A stretch of DNA of 64,000 nucleotides from Candidatus Thioglobus sp. (GTDB taxonomy: Bacteria; Pseudomonadota; Gammaproteobacteria; PS1; Pseudothioglobaceae): assembly GCA_028345955.1 (NCBI GenBank), contig JAOMEO010000001.1:112739-176738 (forward strand). Direction: 5' to 3'. Made by a program: the position numbers and the translations under genes. The notes under the pieces are model-generated. The model searched no databases. It was given only the letters and a program-made list of their open reading frames with translations, and had not been told where the DNA came from. This document shows, piece after piece, positions 37,992 to 48,023 of the stretch (positions are counted from its first letter, which is position 1; every line of letters begins with the position of its first letter).

Positions 37992-39529
37992 TACCACTCG
38001 TCATCCATACTGTCCTTCTTTAATCTTATAAAGTCTTTCAATTCTTCATCTATTGCGGGATCCATTGGTGGTTCTATATATTCATCGAGCATAGTATTCC
38101 AGCGCTCGTAAGCTCTCTCTTCGGCATCCTTAGAACCATCCTCTTCCCACTGCTCAAAAGAATTATTGTCAGCTATTTCAGAGCGAAAGTTTGCCGTCTC
38201 AAAGTTTTCTCCAGTATGCTCTGTACCTAAAAAATTCTCACCTGGAGAGTTTTCCTTGAAGGCACTTAAACCTAGAGAATTCTCATTAATGGTCATTCCA
38301 TCACCCATCCGATGCAACATTCCAAGACGGTCCGAATCAAGAATAAATTTCTCATAACCTACCACTAAACCGCCCTCCAGCCAGCCTGCTGCCTGGTGGA
38401 TAAAATTTGCACCCGCTAAAAAAGCTGGAAACATTGAATCCGCTGACTCCTGCATGGCTTGTGCGTCAGTCACTTTGGAAGCCGTGTAGTGACCGCCAGC
38501 CCGAAATGGCAATCCCAACCTCCGTGCCATCTGTCCAACCGCTAGGGTTGCCAGAGTAGATTCAGGCGTTCCGAATGTTGGCGCCCCAGACTTAAGATCC
38601 ATGGTTGTTAAAAAATTTCCATACACGGCACTCGAACCTGGTCGTATCAATTGCGTCAAGGCGACGCCCACCATAGTTTCGGCATGAGCTTGAGCAACCG
38701 CTGCCGGCATGGTAACTGGTGACATGGCACCGCCAAGAATAAAGGGTGTTATAACAACACCCTGATTAGCTCTCGCGTAAGCTTTCAAAGCTCCAGACAT
38801 GGTGTTGTCGTAAACCAGAGGCGAGTTAACGTTGATATTGCCCTGAATAACACAGTTTGACTCTAGAAATTCGTTACCAAAAACAATGCGCGCCATTGTA
38901 ATCGAATCTTCGGCACGCTCAGGTGCGGTAACAGCGCCCATAAAAGGCTTGTCAGAATACTTTATATGGGCATACACCATATCCAAGTGGCGTTTGTTTA
39001 CAGGTATATCAACCGGTTCACAAACTGTGCCACTTGTATGGTGTAGCCAAGGGATCATGTGAGCAAGTTTTACCAAGTTACGGAAATCTTCCATGGTCCC
39101 CTGTCTCCTCCCTCTCTTTCGATCGTAAACAAAAGGGGGTCCGTATGCCGGCCCAAGAACCAATCTATTGCCACCGAATATCGTTGACCTTGCTGGATTT
39201 CGAGCATGCATTTCGAACTCTTTAGGAGCTGTCTTGCAAAGCTCACTGGCATGCCCTTTATCAAATTGCAGCCTGTTACCTTTAACTGTGACACCAGCAT
39301 CCTTGAAGAGTTTTAGAGCCTCTTCATCTCCCCAAAATTCGATACCAACCTCTTGAAGAATCCAGTCTGCATGCTCTTCAATGCTCACCAATTCCTCTTC
39401 ACTAAGTAACTCATAGCATGGAATTTTGCGTGACAAAAACCTTGGCGCTTCTATTTGCGCAGATTTCTTTCTAGATGCAATCTTCGCGGACCGTCCGCCT
39501 TCCCTTCTCTTTCTCTTGTGATCAGTCAT
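37988..39529 (-). CDS. trimethylamine methyltransferase (MttB) superfamily protein, non-pyrrolysine
   Basis: 513 aa uninterrupted ORF; QGNINVNSPLVYDNTMSGALKAYARANQGVVITPFILGGAMSPVTMPAAVAQAHAE. Confidence 0.85.
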   Translation of the reverse strand: MTDHKRKRREGGRSAKIASRKKSAQIEAPRFLSRKIPCYELLSEEELVSIEEHADWILQEVGIEFWGDEEALKLFKDAGVTVKGNRLQFDKGHASELCKTAPKEFEMHARNPARSTIFGGNRLVLGPAYGPPFVYDRKRGRRQGTMEDFRNLVKLAHMIPWLHHTSGTVCEPVDIPVNKRHLDMVYAHIKYSDKPFMGAVTAPERAEDSITMARIVFGNEFLESNCVIQGNINVNSPLVYDNTMSGALKAYARANQGVVITPFILGGAMSPVTMPAAVAQAHAETMVGVALTQLIRPGSSAVYGNFLTTMDLKSGAPTFGTPESTLATLAVGQMARRLGLPFRAGGHYTASKVTDAQAMQESADSMFPAFLAGANFIHQAAGWLEGGLVVGYEKFILDSDRLGMLHRMGDGMTINENSLGLSAFKENSPGENFLGTEHTGENFETANFRSEIADNNSFEQWEEDGSKDAEERAYERWNTMLDEYIEPPMDPAIDEELKDFIRLKKDSMDDEWY

Positions 39530-39621
39530 ACGCTTACTCTGACGAAATAATTAGTGCTTTAAAAATAAAGTAAATACTAACATTAAAAAACTCAATTGCC
39601 AATAGATTTATTAACTCTCTT

Positions 39622-40230
39622 TTACGATCTTGTTAAGCGTAACACACGACCTGTAATTGGCGCTGATATGGTCCGGCGATATGCATGAATAATGCTTTCT
39701 TTTGATGTTGGCTCAAAGCCATCGAAAAGCATTCCATAATCATCTACGGAATTTTCAATAATCGATGGTGAGACAATGTTGATTCGAACTTTACCTGCAT
39801 ACTCTGCGGCCAAAGTTGATACGCACATATTCAGAGCACCGTTTGCAGCAGCAGCACATGCTCCCGAAAGAAGAGGCTCATCACCTATGATGCCACTTGT
39901 TAATGTGATTGACCCATTCTCACTCAAAAACGGAATGGCTGCTTTCGCTAAATTTAATTGGCTTAAACATTTGGTCGATAGTCCGCTCGCAAAATCTTCC
40001 ATGGTAAGTTCTTCAAACGGCTTAAAAGGGGCGCTACCGATACAAGACACTAATCCATCAAAAGGGCCGACGCTGGCAAACACTTCGCTGACACTTGAAA
40101 AATCAAAAGCATCTAGCTTAAGATCAGGGCCAGAACGTCCGGCACGGATAACCTCATAATCTTTTTCCAAGCCATCAACAACCTCTCTGCCGAGTCTGCC
40201 TGTCGCACCAACTACTATTATCTTTTTCAT
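39622..40230 (-). CDS. short SDR family protein
   Basis: IIVVGATGRLGREVVDGL N-terminal NAD(P)-binding motif; about 200 aa. Confidence 0.75.
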   Translation of the reverse strand: MKKIIVVGATGRLGREVVDGLEKDYEVIRAGRSGPDLKLDAFDFSSVSEVFASVGPFDGLVSCIGSAPFKPFEELTMEDFASGLSTKCLSQLNLAKAAIPFLSENGSITLTSGIIGDEPLLSGACAAAANGALNMCVSTLAAEYAGKVRINIVSPSIIENSVDDYGMLFDGFEPTSKESIIHAYRRTISAPITGRVLRLTRS

Positions 40231-40281
40231 ATCATCACCTTTTAATTAATTATTGTTTTGAAAATAGAACTGATATTACCA

Positions 40282-40863
40282 TTAAATAAGTAAATCGCTA
40301 ATAGACTTCTTAACTTCGGATCTTGTTGCGTTAGCATTTAAGGGTGATCCAATATTAATATGAATATCTCTTCTAAAGCAAAACTTTTGTTTCTTTTTAA
40401 TCGCTTTTGGTGCTTTGGAGAAAAAAGTGCCCCACATATCGTTAATTCCAAAAGGAACGACTACGACGTCATCCCTAGATTCCGACAATATCTTTTCAAA
40501 ACCCCTCTTCAAATCAGACAATTCACCGTTGGTAGAAATTGACCCTTCAGGAAATATACCAACGACACAATTTTTATTTAATAAACTAACAATATTCTGC
40601 ATTGCATTACGACTATTTGATGGTCTGATCGGAACAGCACCAACGGCTATCAGAATCCACTTAAAAATTAACATATTGTAGTAATCTTCGTGCACAACAA
40701 ATCGAATTGTTCTTGGGGTTGCCCACTGTATTAGAGCGAAATCTATCCAACTAATGTGATTCCCTAAAAGCAAGACTGGGGCTGACTTTGGAAGGTTCTC
40801 GATACCTTGTAGCTTTAATCGATAACGCCATACAAACAAAAGATAGCCGGCGATTTGTCGCAC
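40282..40863 (-). CDS. lysophospholipid acyltransferase (PlsC-like)
   Basis: NHISWIDF (HxxxxD) and FPEGSIS motifs. Confidence 0.85.
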   Translation of the reverse strand: MRQIAGYLLFVWRYRLKLQGIENLPKSAPVLLLGNHISWIDFALIQWATPRTIRFVVHEDYYNMLIFKWILIAVGAVPIRPSNSRNAMQNIVSLLNKNCVVGIFPEGSISTNGELSDLKRGFEKILSESRDDVVVVPFGINDMWGTFFSKAPKAIKKKQKFCFRRDIHINIGSPLNANATRSEVKKSISDLLI

Positions 40864-40865
40864 TA

Positions 40866-42164
40866 CTATAGAATCGCTTTTAATCTTTTAAGAACAAAAG
40901 TAAATCCAACTACCGCTATCAAGGCATTAAAGTAAAGTATATAGACACTATTGACATTAGATCTAGCGAGTAAAACCGTAAGCAATAAAAGACCAATCAT
41001 TGCCATGTTCTGTATCCAGTTCTTGCCCGCTAATACACTTCCCAAACCATCCTTAGCTGAGTGAGCTTGAATTAGAGCGTTGAGCGGAACCAGCATCATA
41101 CCTGCACCAACGCCAAATAGCAGAATTAAGGTTGATACTATTATTAAAGCCGTGGAGTTTGGTATGAAGCTTAAGGTGGAAGCAACAGGTACCAAAATCG
41201 CACAAACTGTAATTGTAGTTGAGCCCGTATATATGTTATTAACTTTCACTGAATTGACACTTTTTCTTGCAGAAACATAAGCCCCTACCATAATTCCTAA
41301 AATTGAGAGTGCCAACATCGCATTAACCATAAGTGGACTTGTCACTCCCAAATTAACTTTGGCAAGCGCAGGAATAACTGCAACAAGGTTTTGAGACATT
41401 CCCCAAAAAATAGCCGTCCCCCAAATCGAAAACCAAATAATTTGGTTTTCTTTTATGACTCGAATATTGTTCTTTAAGTAATGGAGCGTAATCAGTTTTT
41501 GAACTGACAATTTCACTTCACTAAATTTAGTAGCGTAAAAACGGACCCCAAAGGTAGCCAAAAATTCAACCATTGAAAGACCGACCAGGACCCAACCAAC
41601 TGGAGCGATATGATGCAATATTGCCTGAGGTGTTGAGTATTCCTTGACGCCTAGATAAAGTTCAAACAGATAAGAGAAAAAAACCGTACCCAATAAAATT
41701 GCTGTCAAGGTAACTGCAGAAACGTAAGCGTTACCTATACTCAATCCGGCCTTCTTTAGGCACTCTCTAATATAACCATACTTAGCTGGGGAATAGATAG
41801 CGCTCTGAGTTGCAAGAAGTAGTGTAAAGCCAAATGCAGATTTATAGGCTCCCTGATAATAACAATAGGTAATTGCCAGTGTAATTAAAACAGCTGCAAA
41901 AGCGCTCCAGCGCATTATATGAGGCTTGGCAAACTTATCAGAAAGATGTCCAGAAAGAGTAAATAGGAGGACAAAAGGAATAAGAACCATAGCATTCAAT
42001 ATAGGAGTTAATATAAGCTGTGTTTTCTCGTCATAGATCACAAAAATTGTATTCTGAACTATGATTTTGTGGCCTAAATCAACAAAAGCATTAAGGAACA
42101 ATACAACGAGATAAATAGCAAAGATACCTGCACGTTCTCTCAGAACCGATTTTTCCTCTTGCAT
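40866..42164 (-). CDS. lplT: MFS transporter, lysophospholipid transporter LplT-like
   Basis: Polytopic MFS; LFTLSGHLSDKFAKPHIMRWSAF, ATQSAIYSPAKYGYIREC; next to a PlsC-like gene. Confidence 0.7.
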   Translation of the reverse strand: MQEEKSVLRERAGIFAIYLVVLFLNAFVDLGHKIIVQNTIFVIYDEKTQLILTPILNAMVLIPFVLLFTLSGHLSDKFAKPHIMRWSAFAAVLITLAITYCYYQGAYKSAFGFTLLLATQSAIYSPAKYGYIRECLKKAGLSIGNAYVSAVTLTAILLGTVFFSYLFELYLGVKEYSTPQAILHHIAPVGWVLVGLSMVEFLATFGVRFYATKFSEVKLSVQKLITLHYLKNNIRVIKENQIIWFSIWGTAIFWGMSQNLVAVIPALAKVNLGVTSPLMVNAMLALSILGIMVGAYVSARKSVNSVKVNNIYTGSTTITVCAILVPVASTLSFIPNSTALIIVSTLILLFGVGAGMMLVPLNALIQAHSAKDGLGSVLAGKNWIQNMAMIGLLLLTVLLARSNVNSVYILYFNALIAVVGFTFVLKRLKAIL

Positions 42165-42248
42165 AATTTTTCCCCTTTCAAGCGCTAATAAAAATCACTA
42201 GAGTAAGAGCATTATGACAGAATTATTGACTAATATCTAACCTGCTTG

Positions 42249-43451
42249 TTAGAATTCAAGACCCTCAATTTCGCCAACAGTGTGCATGTCTTTGTCACCA
42301 CGACCAGACAGGTTAATCACTATATTTTTGTCACTTGACCATTGTTGAGCCAACTTAACAGCATAAGAGACGGCGTGTGCAGATTCTAATGCAGGCAATA
42401 TGCCTTCAACTCTTGTTAGTAAATGAAAAGCCTCTAGTGCCTCTTTGTCTGTAACCGATACATATTCAGCTCTTCCAGTATCTTTTAGGTAAGCATGCTC
42501 TGGACCAACACCAGGGTAATCAAGCCCAGCGGAAATAGAGTGGCCTTCGATTATTTGTCCATTTGGGTCTTCCATAAGGTAAGTTCTATTGCCGTGCAAG
42601 ACACCAACACTGCCAGCACACAAAGGAGCTGCGTGAGCAAAGGGTCCCTTTTCAATACCGTAACCTGCGGCCTCAACACCATAAATCTTAACTGAGGCGT
42701 CTTCAATAAAAGGATGGAAAAGTCCGATCGCATTTGAGCCACCTCCTACACAGGCAACCAATGCATCTGGCAAACCTCCAACTTGGTCATTAAACTGCTC
42801 TTTTACTTCTCTACCAATAACGCACTGGAAATCTCTTACCATCATTGGATAGGGATGTGGTCCTGCAACGGTACCAATAATATAAAAAGTATTGTCAATA
42901 TTAGTTACCCAATCACGCATTGCTTCATTCAGTGCATCTTTCAAGGTTCTTGACCCCGCGGTGACCGGAACAACTGAGGCACCGAGTAACTTCATACGAT
43001 AAACATTTTGAGCTTGACGGGCAACATCAACTTCACCCATATACACTACGCACTCTAAACCAAGTCTTGCAGCAACAGTAGCCGAAGCAACGCCGTGTTG
43101 CCCTGCACCAGTCTCAGCAATGATTCTTGTTTTGCCCATTCGACTAGCCAGTAGCGCCTGACCGATGGTATTGTTTATTTTGTGAGCTCCGGTGTGGTTT
43201 AAATCTTCTCGTTTTAAATAGATTTGAGCGCCACCCAACTGCTTGCTTAAATTTTTTGCGTGATATAGTGGACTTTTACGGCCAACATAGTGCTTAAGAT
43301 CGTTTTCAAATTCGGCTAAAAAGTCGGCGTCATCCTTGTATTTTTCATAGGCAAGTTTGAGTTCTGTTACAGCTGTCATTAGAGTTTCTGCAATAAAAAC
43401 ACCGCCGTATTGCTCAAAGTGGCCTTTTTCGTCTGGTAGGTTATAGCTCAT
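42249..43451 (-). CDS. trpB: tryptophan synthase beta chain
   Basis: [60 protein letters not shown]. Confidence 0.97.
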   Translation of the reverse strand: MSYNLPDEKGHFEQYGGVFIAETLMTAVTELKLAYEKYKDDADFLAEFENDLKHYVGRKSPLYHAKNLSKQLGGAQIYLKREDLNHTGAHKINNTIGQALLASRMGKTRIIAETGAGQHGVASATVAARLGLECVVYMGEVDVARQAQNVYRMKLLGASVVPVTAGSRTLKDALNEAMRDWVTNIDNTFYIIGTVAGPHPYPMMVRDFQCVIGREVKEQFNDQVGGLPDALVACVGGGSNAIGLFHPFIEDASVKIYGVEAAGYGIEKGPFAHAAPLCAGSVGVLHGNRTYLMEDPNGQIIEGHSISAGLDYPGVGPEHAYLKDTGRAEYVSVTDKEALEAFHLLTRVEGILPALESAHAVSYAVKLAQQWSSDKNIVINLSGRGDKDMHTVGEIEGLEF

Positions 43452-44059
43452 GAACGAATATTGTTAATAAAAGATTTTATTTTATCAATATCTTTAAAAC
43501 CTTTTGCACTTTCAACGCCACTTGAAGCGTCCACTGCATAAGGCTTCACTTGGCTGATGGCTGCAGCTACATTGTCTGGATTAAGGCCACCCGCAAGAAT
43601 TACGGGCAAGTCAATTTCAACACATGCCAGGGACCAATCGAAAGGCTTTCCTGTACCACCATAGGTATTGGAACTATAAGAGTCCAGTAATAAAGCGCTG
43701 GCCTTTGAGAAGTCGTTGGAAATCTTTTTAAGATCAGTCTCTGAAGACACCCCAACTGACTTAATGAAAGGCATATCGTATTGCAAACATTCACTAACAG
43801 TTTCGTCTCCATGGAACTGTAATGTATCAAGCGCAACTTCACAGAGAACTTCATCGATTAGGCTTGGATTAGCATTAACAAACAAACCAACCCTATTGAC
43901 GAAAGGAGGTAGGGCAGCAACAATTTCACGAGCTACATCTATGTTGACATGGCGAGGAGATTTATCATAAAACACCAAGCCAACAGCATCTACACCAGCA
44001 AGGGCAGCTTGCTGAGCATTTTCCGCATTTGTAAAACCACAAATCTTAACCTTTGTCAT
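43448..44059 (-). CDS. trpF: phosphoribosylanthranilate isomerase
   Basis: [63 protein letters not shown]. Confidence 0.95.
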   Translation of the reverse strand: MTKVKICGFTNAENAQQAALAGVDAVGLVFYDKSPRHVNIDVAREIVAALPPFVNRVGLFVNANPSLIDEVLCEVALDTLQFHGDETVSECLQYDMPFIKSVGVSSETDLKKISNDFSKASALLLDSYSSNTYGGTGKPFDWSLACVEIDLPVILAGGLNPDNVAAAISQVKPYAVDASSGVESAKGFKDIDKIKSFINNIRS

Positions 44060-44171
44060 GCACTCTCTACATTATTTTTTTAAAGTAGGGATTTTCCCAC
44101 AGCCTAGAAAGAATTGCCAGACATTCGGATAGCTACAACTTATTGATGTGATTGGCTTGTTTTTTTTAGAA

Positions 44172-46490
44172 TCAGCTTTTTTTACGCTTTTTTGCCTTAG
44201 CTTTTGCTTTACCTTCGATAGCTTTTTTACATTCTTCAAGTGTCAAATCGATTGGCGCCTTGTCTCCAAATACTTTTTCAACAGTGACGTTTTTTTGCCC
44301 TTTTCCACGTTTTTTCCCATTCCAAATATAGGGTCCAAAGCGACCATTTAGAATCTGAATATCGGAATCATCAAAAACTTTGATAACCCTTTCAGCGTCA
44401 AATTTCTCTTTAGCAGCAATTAACTCCAAAGCGGTTTCAAGTGTAACTTCTTCAGGTGAAACGTCTTTCAAAGAGACGTATTTTTTTCCATATTGAATGT
44501 AGGGGCCAAAGCGTCCATAGTTGGCCTTAACGGTTTCTCCATCATCTGTCTTACCCAAAATTCTTGGCATTTTAAAAAGCTCTAGAGCCTCTGAAAGAGT
44601 TATAGTTTCGATATCTTGTCCTTTTCTCAATGAGGCAAAAGTCGGCTTTTCTTCATCATCCTGATGGCCAATTTGTGCGAATGGTCCATAACGCCCAAAA
44701 CGAACACTAACGGTTTTACCTGTGTCGGGCTCTTCACCCAATTCTCTCTTGCCGTGTGTCTCATCTCGGGACACATCTTTTGCAAGCTGAATCTGCTCGT
44801 GAAATGGATCATAAAAATTTCGAACAACCCCAGTCCACGGTTTAGCTTCTTCTGCAATTTTGTCAAAGTCACTTTCAAGATTAGCTGTAAACTCATAACC
44901 GATAATATTCCTGAAGTTGTTCAATAAGAAGTCAACCAATATATAGGCAACGCTTGTTGGAAATAACTTGTTTTTTTCAGCACCAGTGTTTTCACTTTGA
45001 GTTGATTCCGAGATAACACCGTCCACAATCTCAATCTGTTGATAATCGCGCTGAACACCTTCGCGTGTCTCCTTAAGAACATAATTCCGATCTTGCACCG
45101 TCGTAATCATGGTTGCAAAAGTGGATGGTCTTCCAATACCCATCTGCTCAATTTCTTTCACCAATGATGCCTCTGTATATCTTGCCTTTGCTCGAGAGAA
45201 TGATTCTCTTGACATTAAACCAACCAACGACAAAGGCTCCCCAATATCAAGCTTTGGTAACAGCTTATCCTCAGCAGCCATATAGTCATAAACTTTAAGG
45301 AAACCACTAAAGGACAACACTTCACCATCGGCAATAAAGTGCTCATTTCGATTTGCAATATCGATATTGATTTTGGTTTTTTGTAATTGTGCGTCACTCA
45401 TTTGGGATGCCAATGTGCGCTTATATATCAAAGAATATAGCTTGGCCGATTGATCATCTAAACCCAAAATGCTTGGCTTGGTTAAATCTGTCGGCCTGAT
45501 GGCCTCGTGTGCCTCTTGAGCACTAGATGATTTGGTTTTATATCTCCTAGCTTGATGAAAATCTAAACCATAGGATGAAACTATGACTTCTTGCGCAGCA
45601 GTGATTGCTTCCTCTGATAAGCTTAATGAATCAGTACGCATATAAGTAATCGCACCTTCGCGATATAAATTCTGTGCAATCGACATTGTCTGCTTCACAG
45701 AAAAACCCAGCTTTTGAGATGCTTCTTGTTGCAAAGTTGAGGTAATAAAAGGGGCCTTAGGGGAACGTTTAGAGGGCTTCGTTTCTACGGAAACAACTTT
45801 CATGGTAGCTTCTAACATATCATTTGCAAAATTTTGCGCATCTTCCTTGGTAGCAAAATCTTCATTGAGCTTCACCTCAAACAATTCATTTTCCTCATCT
45901 ACCAGAGTTGCCTTAACTTTATAACTACTGACAGGGCTATGTGCGGTAATTTCACGCTCCCTTTCAACCACTAATCGAACAACTGGAGATTGCACTCTTC
46001 CCGCTGAACGTGCACCAGAAACTTTGCGCCACAACACAGGAGAAATTTCAAATCCGACCAGTCGATCAATAATACGCCTTGCTTGTTGTGCGTCCACAAG
46101 ATCTGAATTAATTGTTCTGGGGTTATTTATGGCATCAGTGATGGCGCCTTTGGTAATCTCATGAAAGACAATTCTTGGCGTATCTTCAGCTAGTGACAAT
46201 GCTTGTTGAAGATGCCAAGCTATCGCTTCACCCTCCCGATCCTCATCCGTCGCAAGGTAAACTTTTTCAGCCGCTTTGACTGACTTTTTAAGGTCAGAAA
46301 CTATTTTTCTCTTGTCACCACTAACTGCATAAGTGGGAAGAAAATTATTATTTAAATCAATGCCCATATCCTTCTTAGGCATATCCCTAATGTGGCCTAT
46401 GCTTGACTTAACAATATAGTCAGGGCCTAGAAACTTTTCAATCGTTTTTGCTTTCGCCGGGGACTCGACAATAACAAGATTTTTTGACAT
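44172..46490 (-). CDS. topA: DNA topoisomerase I
   Basis: LVIVESPAKAKTIEKFLG, ATDEDREGEAIAWHL, AITYMRTDS active-site Tyr; C-terminal glycine-rich repeats. Confidence 0.97.
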   Translation of the reverse strand: MSKNLVIVESPAKAKTIEKFLGPDYIVKSSIGHIRDMPKKDMGIDLNNNFLPTYAVSGDKRKIVSDLKKSVKAAEKVYLATDEDREGEAIAWHLQQALSLAEDTPRIVFHEITKGAITDAINNPRTINSDLVDAQQARRIIDRLVGFEISPVLWRKVSGARSAGRVQSPVVRLVVEREREITAHSPVSSYKVKATLVDEENELFEVKLNEDFATKEDAQNFANDMLEATMKVVSVETKPSKRSPKAPFITSTLQQEASQKLGFSVKQTMSIAQNLYREGAITYMRTDSLSLSEEAITAAQEVIVSSYGLDFHQARRYKTKSSSAQEAHEAIRPTDLTKPSILGLDDQSAKLYSLIYKRTLASQMSDAQLQKTKINIDIANRNEHFIADGEVLSFSGFLKVYDYMAAEDKLLPKLDIGEPLSLVGLMSRESFSRAKARYTEASLVKEIEQMGIGRPSTFATMITTVQDRNYVLKETREGVQRDYQQIEIVDGVISESTQSENTGAEKNKLFPTSVAYILVDFLLNNFRNIIGYEFTANLESDFDKIAEEAKPWTGVVRNFYDPFHEQIQLAKDVSRDETHGKRELGEEPDTGKTVSVRFGRYGPFAQIGHQDDEEKPTFASLRKGQDIETITLSEALELFKMPRILGKTDDGETVKANYGRFGPYIQYGKKYVSLKDVSPEEVTLETALELIAAKEKFDAERVIKVFDDSDIQILNGRFGPYIWNGKKRGKGQKNVTVEKVFGDKAPIDLTLEECKKAIEGKAKAKAKKRKKS

Positions 46491-46498
46491 AAATTGTC

Positions 46499-46987
46499 CT
46501 ACTGTAGGGTAGGATTGTCATCATAAAACACAATGGACTCAATCCATTGAGCTGGAACGGGGGCTTCGGCACTATTTCCGATAACCATCATAACAACCCA
46601 CTTCAAATCATCAATAGTCAATTTTGAGTCTTCCAATGACATAACTTGATCAATGACTATTTCTCGCTGACTCGCACTTAGCTGCCCCATATTTTCCATG
46701 AACATAATGAACCCTCTAGCCTTTTCATCGAGTTTGTTTTTTTCTAACTCATTGTAGATACGCATAGAATTATGTGTGGTATCGAAGGCGGTGATCCTTC
46801 CGTCCTGAAGTGCGGCAATATTTTCCAGCCAATTCAATGCCTTTTCGATTCGATCAGCATCAAATCCAGCATCAGATAGATGAGTCTTTAAAAGATCATC
46901 ATCCAGCTCTTGTGCTGAATCCTGTTCAGCAGATTCAAACAAAATATCGAACATAAAAGTTAATACATCAAGAATATTATTAGTCAT
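46499..46987 (-). CDS. smg: Smg family protein (DUF494)
   Basis: NILDVLTFMFDILFE...; position next to topA. Confidence 0.85.
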   Translation of the reverse strand: MTNNILDVLTFMFDILFESAEQDSAQELDDDLLKTHLSDAGFDADRIEKALNWLENIAALQDGRITAFDTTHNSMRIYNELEKNKLDEKARGFIMFMENMGQLSASQREIVIDQVMSLEDSKLTIDDLKWVVMMVIGNSAEAPVPAQWIESIVFYDDNPTLQ

Positions 46988-47161
46988 ATAGCCTCATCAA
47001 ATTAATACATAATTCACAACATCGTCCTTGTCACTTCAATTAAAAACCCAAGGAGCAAAAACACTTGGATGACTACTTAGGGGCAAGACGCACATTTTTC
47101 AACCACCTGATCAATCGATATTAATTCATATGATAGGTATTTCAATAATATACCTGTTTCG

Positions 47162-47170
47162 TTATCCACA
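47162..47170 (+). promoter_or_regulatory. consensus DnaA box
   Basis: TTATCCACA in the divergent intergenic region upstream of rpmH. Confidence 0.5.
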
Positions 47171-47289
47171 TGTTTATCAAAGCTTGATTTTATTAGGGAC
47201 TTTATAGCATATAAACTGTCATTTAACAAATATAATGACTTTAAGCAAGTATGGTAAAATTTCAAGATTTTTGTTAGCAGATATTCATT

Positions 47290-47424
47290 ATGAAAAGAAC
47301 ATTTCAACCGAGCGTACTAAAACGTAAACGTAATCATGGCTTCAGAGCCAGAATGAAGACGCGTGCTGGTCGTGCCATCCTAAGTGCACGTAGAAAAAAA
47401 GGCCGCAAACGCATAGCCGCTTAA
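47290..47424 (+). CDS. rpmH: 50S ribosomal protein L34
   Basis: [44 protein letters not shown]; absent from the ORF track because it is below the length cut-off. Confidence 0.98.
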   Translation: MKRTFQPSVLKRKRNHGFRARMKTRAGRAILSARRKKGRKRIAA

Positions 47425-47425
47425 T

Positions 47426-47779
47426 ATGATGAATCGCTCGCTCGTTCAAGGTGCGCGTATAACCAAAGCAAGAGACTACGCTCACATTTTCCAACATGGT
47501 ATTCACTCTCAGAACAAGTTTTGGAAGTTGATAGCCAGCCCTTCTGAGCAAAAAAATCCAAGACTAGGTCTTGCAATCTCTAAAAAGATATGCAAAAGAG
47601 CAGTTGATCGAAACTTGTTTAAGCGCATAGTGAGGGAAACCTTTAGACAGCATCAAGGTGATTTCGATGTTCTGGACTTTGTAGTGATGATAAAAAACAT
47701 GCCTAATACTAATAACCGAGAATTGGCATCAGATCTACTATCCTTGTTAAAAAACGCTAAACAGGGGCTTAAATCATAA
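47426..47779 (+). CDS. rnpA: ribonuclease P protein component
   Basis: Downstream of rpmH; RLGLAISKKICKRAVDRNLFKRIVRETFR signature. Confidence 0.95.
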   Translation: MMNRSLVQGARITKARDYAHIFQHGIHSQNKFWKLIASPSEQKNPRLGLAISKKICKRAVDRNLFKRIVRETFRQHQGDFDVLDFVVMIKNMPNTNNRELASDLLSLLKNAKQGLKS

Positions 47780-48003
47780 TGCGATACATATTGCTTGTAT
47801 TCATTAAGGGCTACCAGTGGCTAGTTAGTCCATTACTTGGTAATAACTGCCGCCATATACCTAGTTGCTCAGAATACACCTTTGAAGCCATCAAATCTCA
47901 CGGCGCAATTAGAGGTATAGGGCTTGGCGCAAAAAGAATCAGCAAATGCCATCCCTGGTCTGAAGCAAAATTTGACCCCGTACCTAAAAAACTACCTAAC
48001 TAA
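47779..48003 (+). CDS. yidD: membrane protein insertion efficiency factor YidD
   Basis: FIKGYQWLVSPLLGNNCRHIPSCSEYTFEAIKSHG. Confidence 0.95.
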   Translation: MRYILLVFIKGYQWLVSPLLGNNCRHIPSCSEYTFEAIKSHGAIRGIGLGAKRISKCHPWSEAKFDPVPKKLPN

Positions 48004-48023
48004 TTGAAGCCAAGAAAACAGCC

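Noticed and set aside
46988-47289. Firm oriC call
   Set aside because: Only one consensus DnaA box found by eye and dnaA is not adjacent; reported only as a hypothesis.
47077-47307. 76-aa minus-strand ORF upstream of rpmH
   Set aside because: Overlaps the rpmH start and promoter region; low-complexity composition and no recognisable family.
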